Positions 13,030 through 13,135 of a DNA stretch of 13,135 nt are shown piece by piece. Source of the stretch: DTU018 sp029550685 (GTDB lineage Bacteria; Bacillota; Syntrophomonadia; Syntrophomonadales; Syntrophomonadaceae). The notes beneath the pieces were generated by a model. The model made no database searches, was not told the origin of the DNA, and saw only the letters and a list, made by a program, of their open reading frames with translations. Made by a program: the position numbers and the translations under genes. Location of the stretch: the NCBI GenBank assembly GCA_035412805.1, contig DAONVO010000063.1:1-13135 (forward strand), read 5' to 3'. Position 1 is the stretch's first letter. Each line of letters begins with the position of its first letter.

Positions 13030-13135
13030 GTTAGCAGCAAGTAAATCTGTAAGCGGAGTTCTGTATTAGATAGTCATCTCTCTGGGATGCCAGTTGCCTG
13101 ACACCTCTAGCGACCTTACCCGGGAACAGAGCGGG
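13030..13135 (-). ncRNA. rnpB: RNase P RNA, type A, 3' part (partial)
   Basis: The reverse complement reads through the conserved 3' region of bacterial type A RNase P RNA. CCCGGGTAAGG-type sequence is followed by a hairpin (GGTGTCA...TGGCATCC), then CAGAGAGATGACTATC and ACAGAACTCCGCTTACAGA. These correspond in order to the E. coli CCCGGGTAGG, the late stem, AGATGAATGACTGTC and ACAGAACCCGGCTTATCGG. It is the catalytic RNA that matures tRNA 5' ends. The 5' part continues beyond position 13135; the exact 3' end, about 13030, is estimated by analogy. A strong terminator lies just downstream. Confidence 0.93.

Noticed and set aside
1..13135. CRISPR arrays, tRNA genes, insertion sequences or phage genes
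   Set aside because: No regular spaced repeats, no tRNA-like sequence and no transposase or integrase frame were seen on either strand.

Overview
The window looks like chromosomal DNA of a spore-forming, low-to-mid GC Firmicute (Clostridia), most likely a Syntrophomonadaceae-like fatty-acid oxidiser. The evidence is a tricistronic gerABC-type spore germinant receptor operon, a Gram-positive-type LexA box, beta-oxidation genes (family I CoA-transferase, about 600-residue acyl-CoA dehydrogenase, thiolase) next to a PAS/AAA+ sigma-54 activator, and a bacterial type A RNase P RNA. The taxon is an inference from gene content; no 16S rRNA or other marker is present.

Layout from left to right. (1) Positions 1-193 are non-coding and hold a complex palindromic repeat. 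(2) Positions 194-1481, minus strand: a small DUF6504-type gene overlaps the end of an ImuB-like (Y-family polymerase-related) gene that lacks the N-terminal catalytic part. A clean LexA box and a sigma-A-like promoter lie just upstream, so this is probably an SOS-induced unit. (3) Positions 1618-5376, plus strand: a germinant receptor operon of GerA, GerB and GerC subunits, each overlapping the next by a few bases. It is followed at 5507-6136 by a cysteine-rich DNRLRE-fold protein without a signal peptide, closed by an intrinsic terminator. (4) Positions 6316-7662, plus strand: an acetyl-CoA hydrolase/transferase-family CoA-transferase with an extended -10 promoter and its own terminator. (5) Positions 7739-10880, minus strand: thiolase then acyl-CoA dehydrogenase, read as one operon from a near-perfect sigma-54 promoter at 11031-11046. 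(6) Positions 11289-12647, minus strand: the sigma-54 activator itself, directly upstream of that operon. The 408-base gap between them holds TTCGC-N5-GCGAA palindromes that could be its enhancer sites, one of which is also the loop and inner stem of the activator's terminator. (7) Positions 12834-12977, plus strand: a 47-residue low-complexity Asn/Arg/Asp/Gln protein that ends at a bidirectional terminator shared with the convergent rnpB gene, whose 3' end closes the window.

How the parts work together: the CoA-transferase, acyl-CoA dehydrogenase and thiolase can supply the activation, first oxidation and final cleavage steps of short-chain fatty acid (for example butyrate) beta-oxidation. 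The enoyl-CoA hydratase and 3-hydroxyacyl-CoA dehydrogenase steps must be encoded elsewhere. The PAS/sigma-54 regulator is the obvious candidate to switch the thiolase/dehydrogenase operon. The germination and SOS units appear to be independent neighbours.
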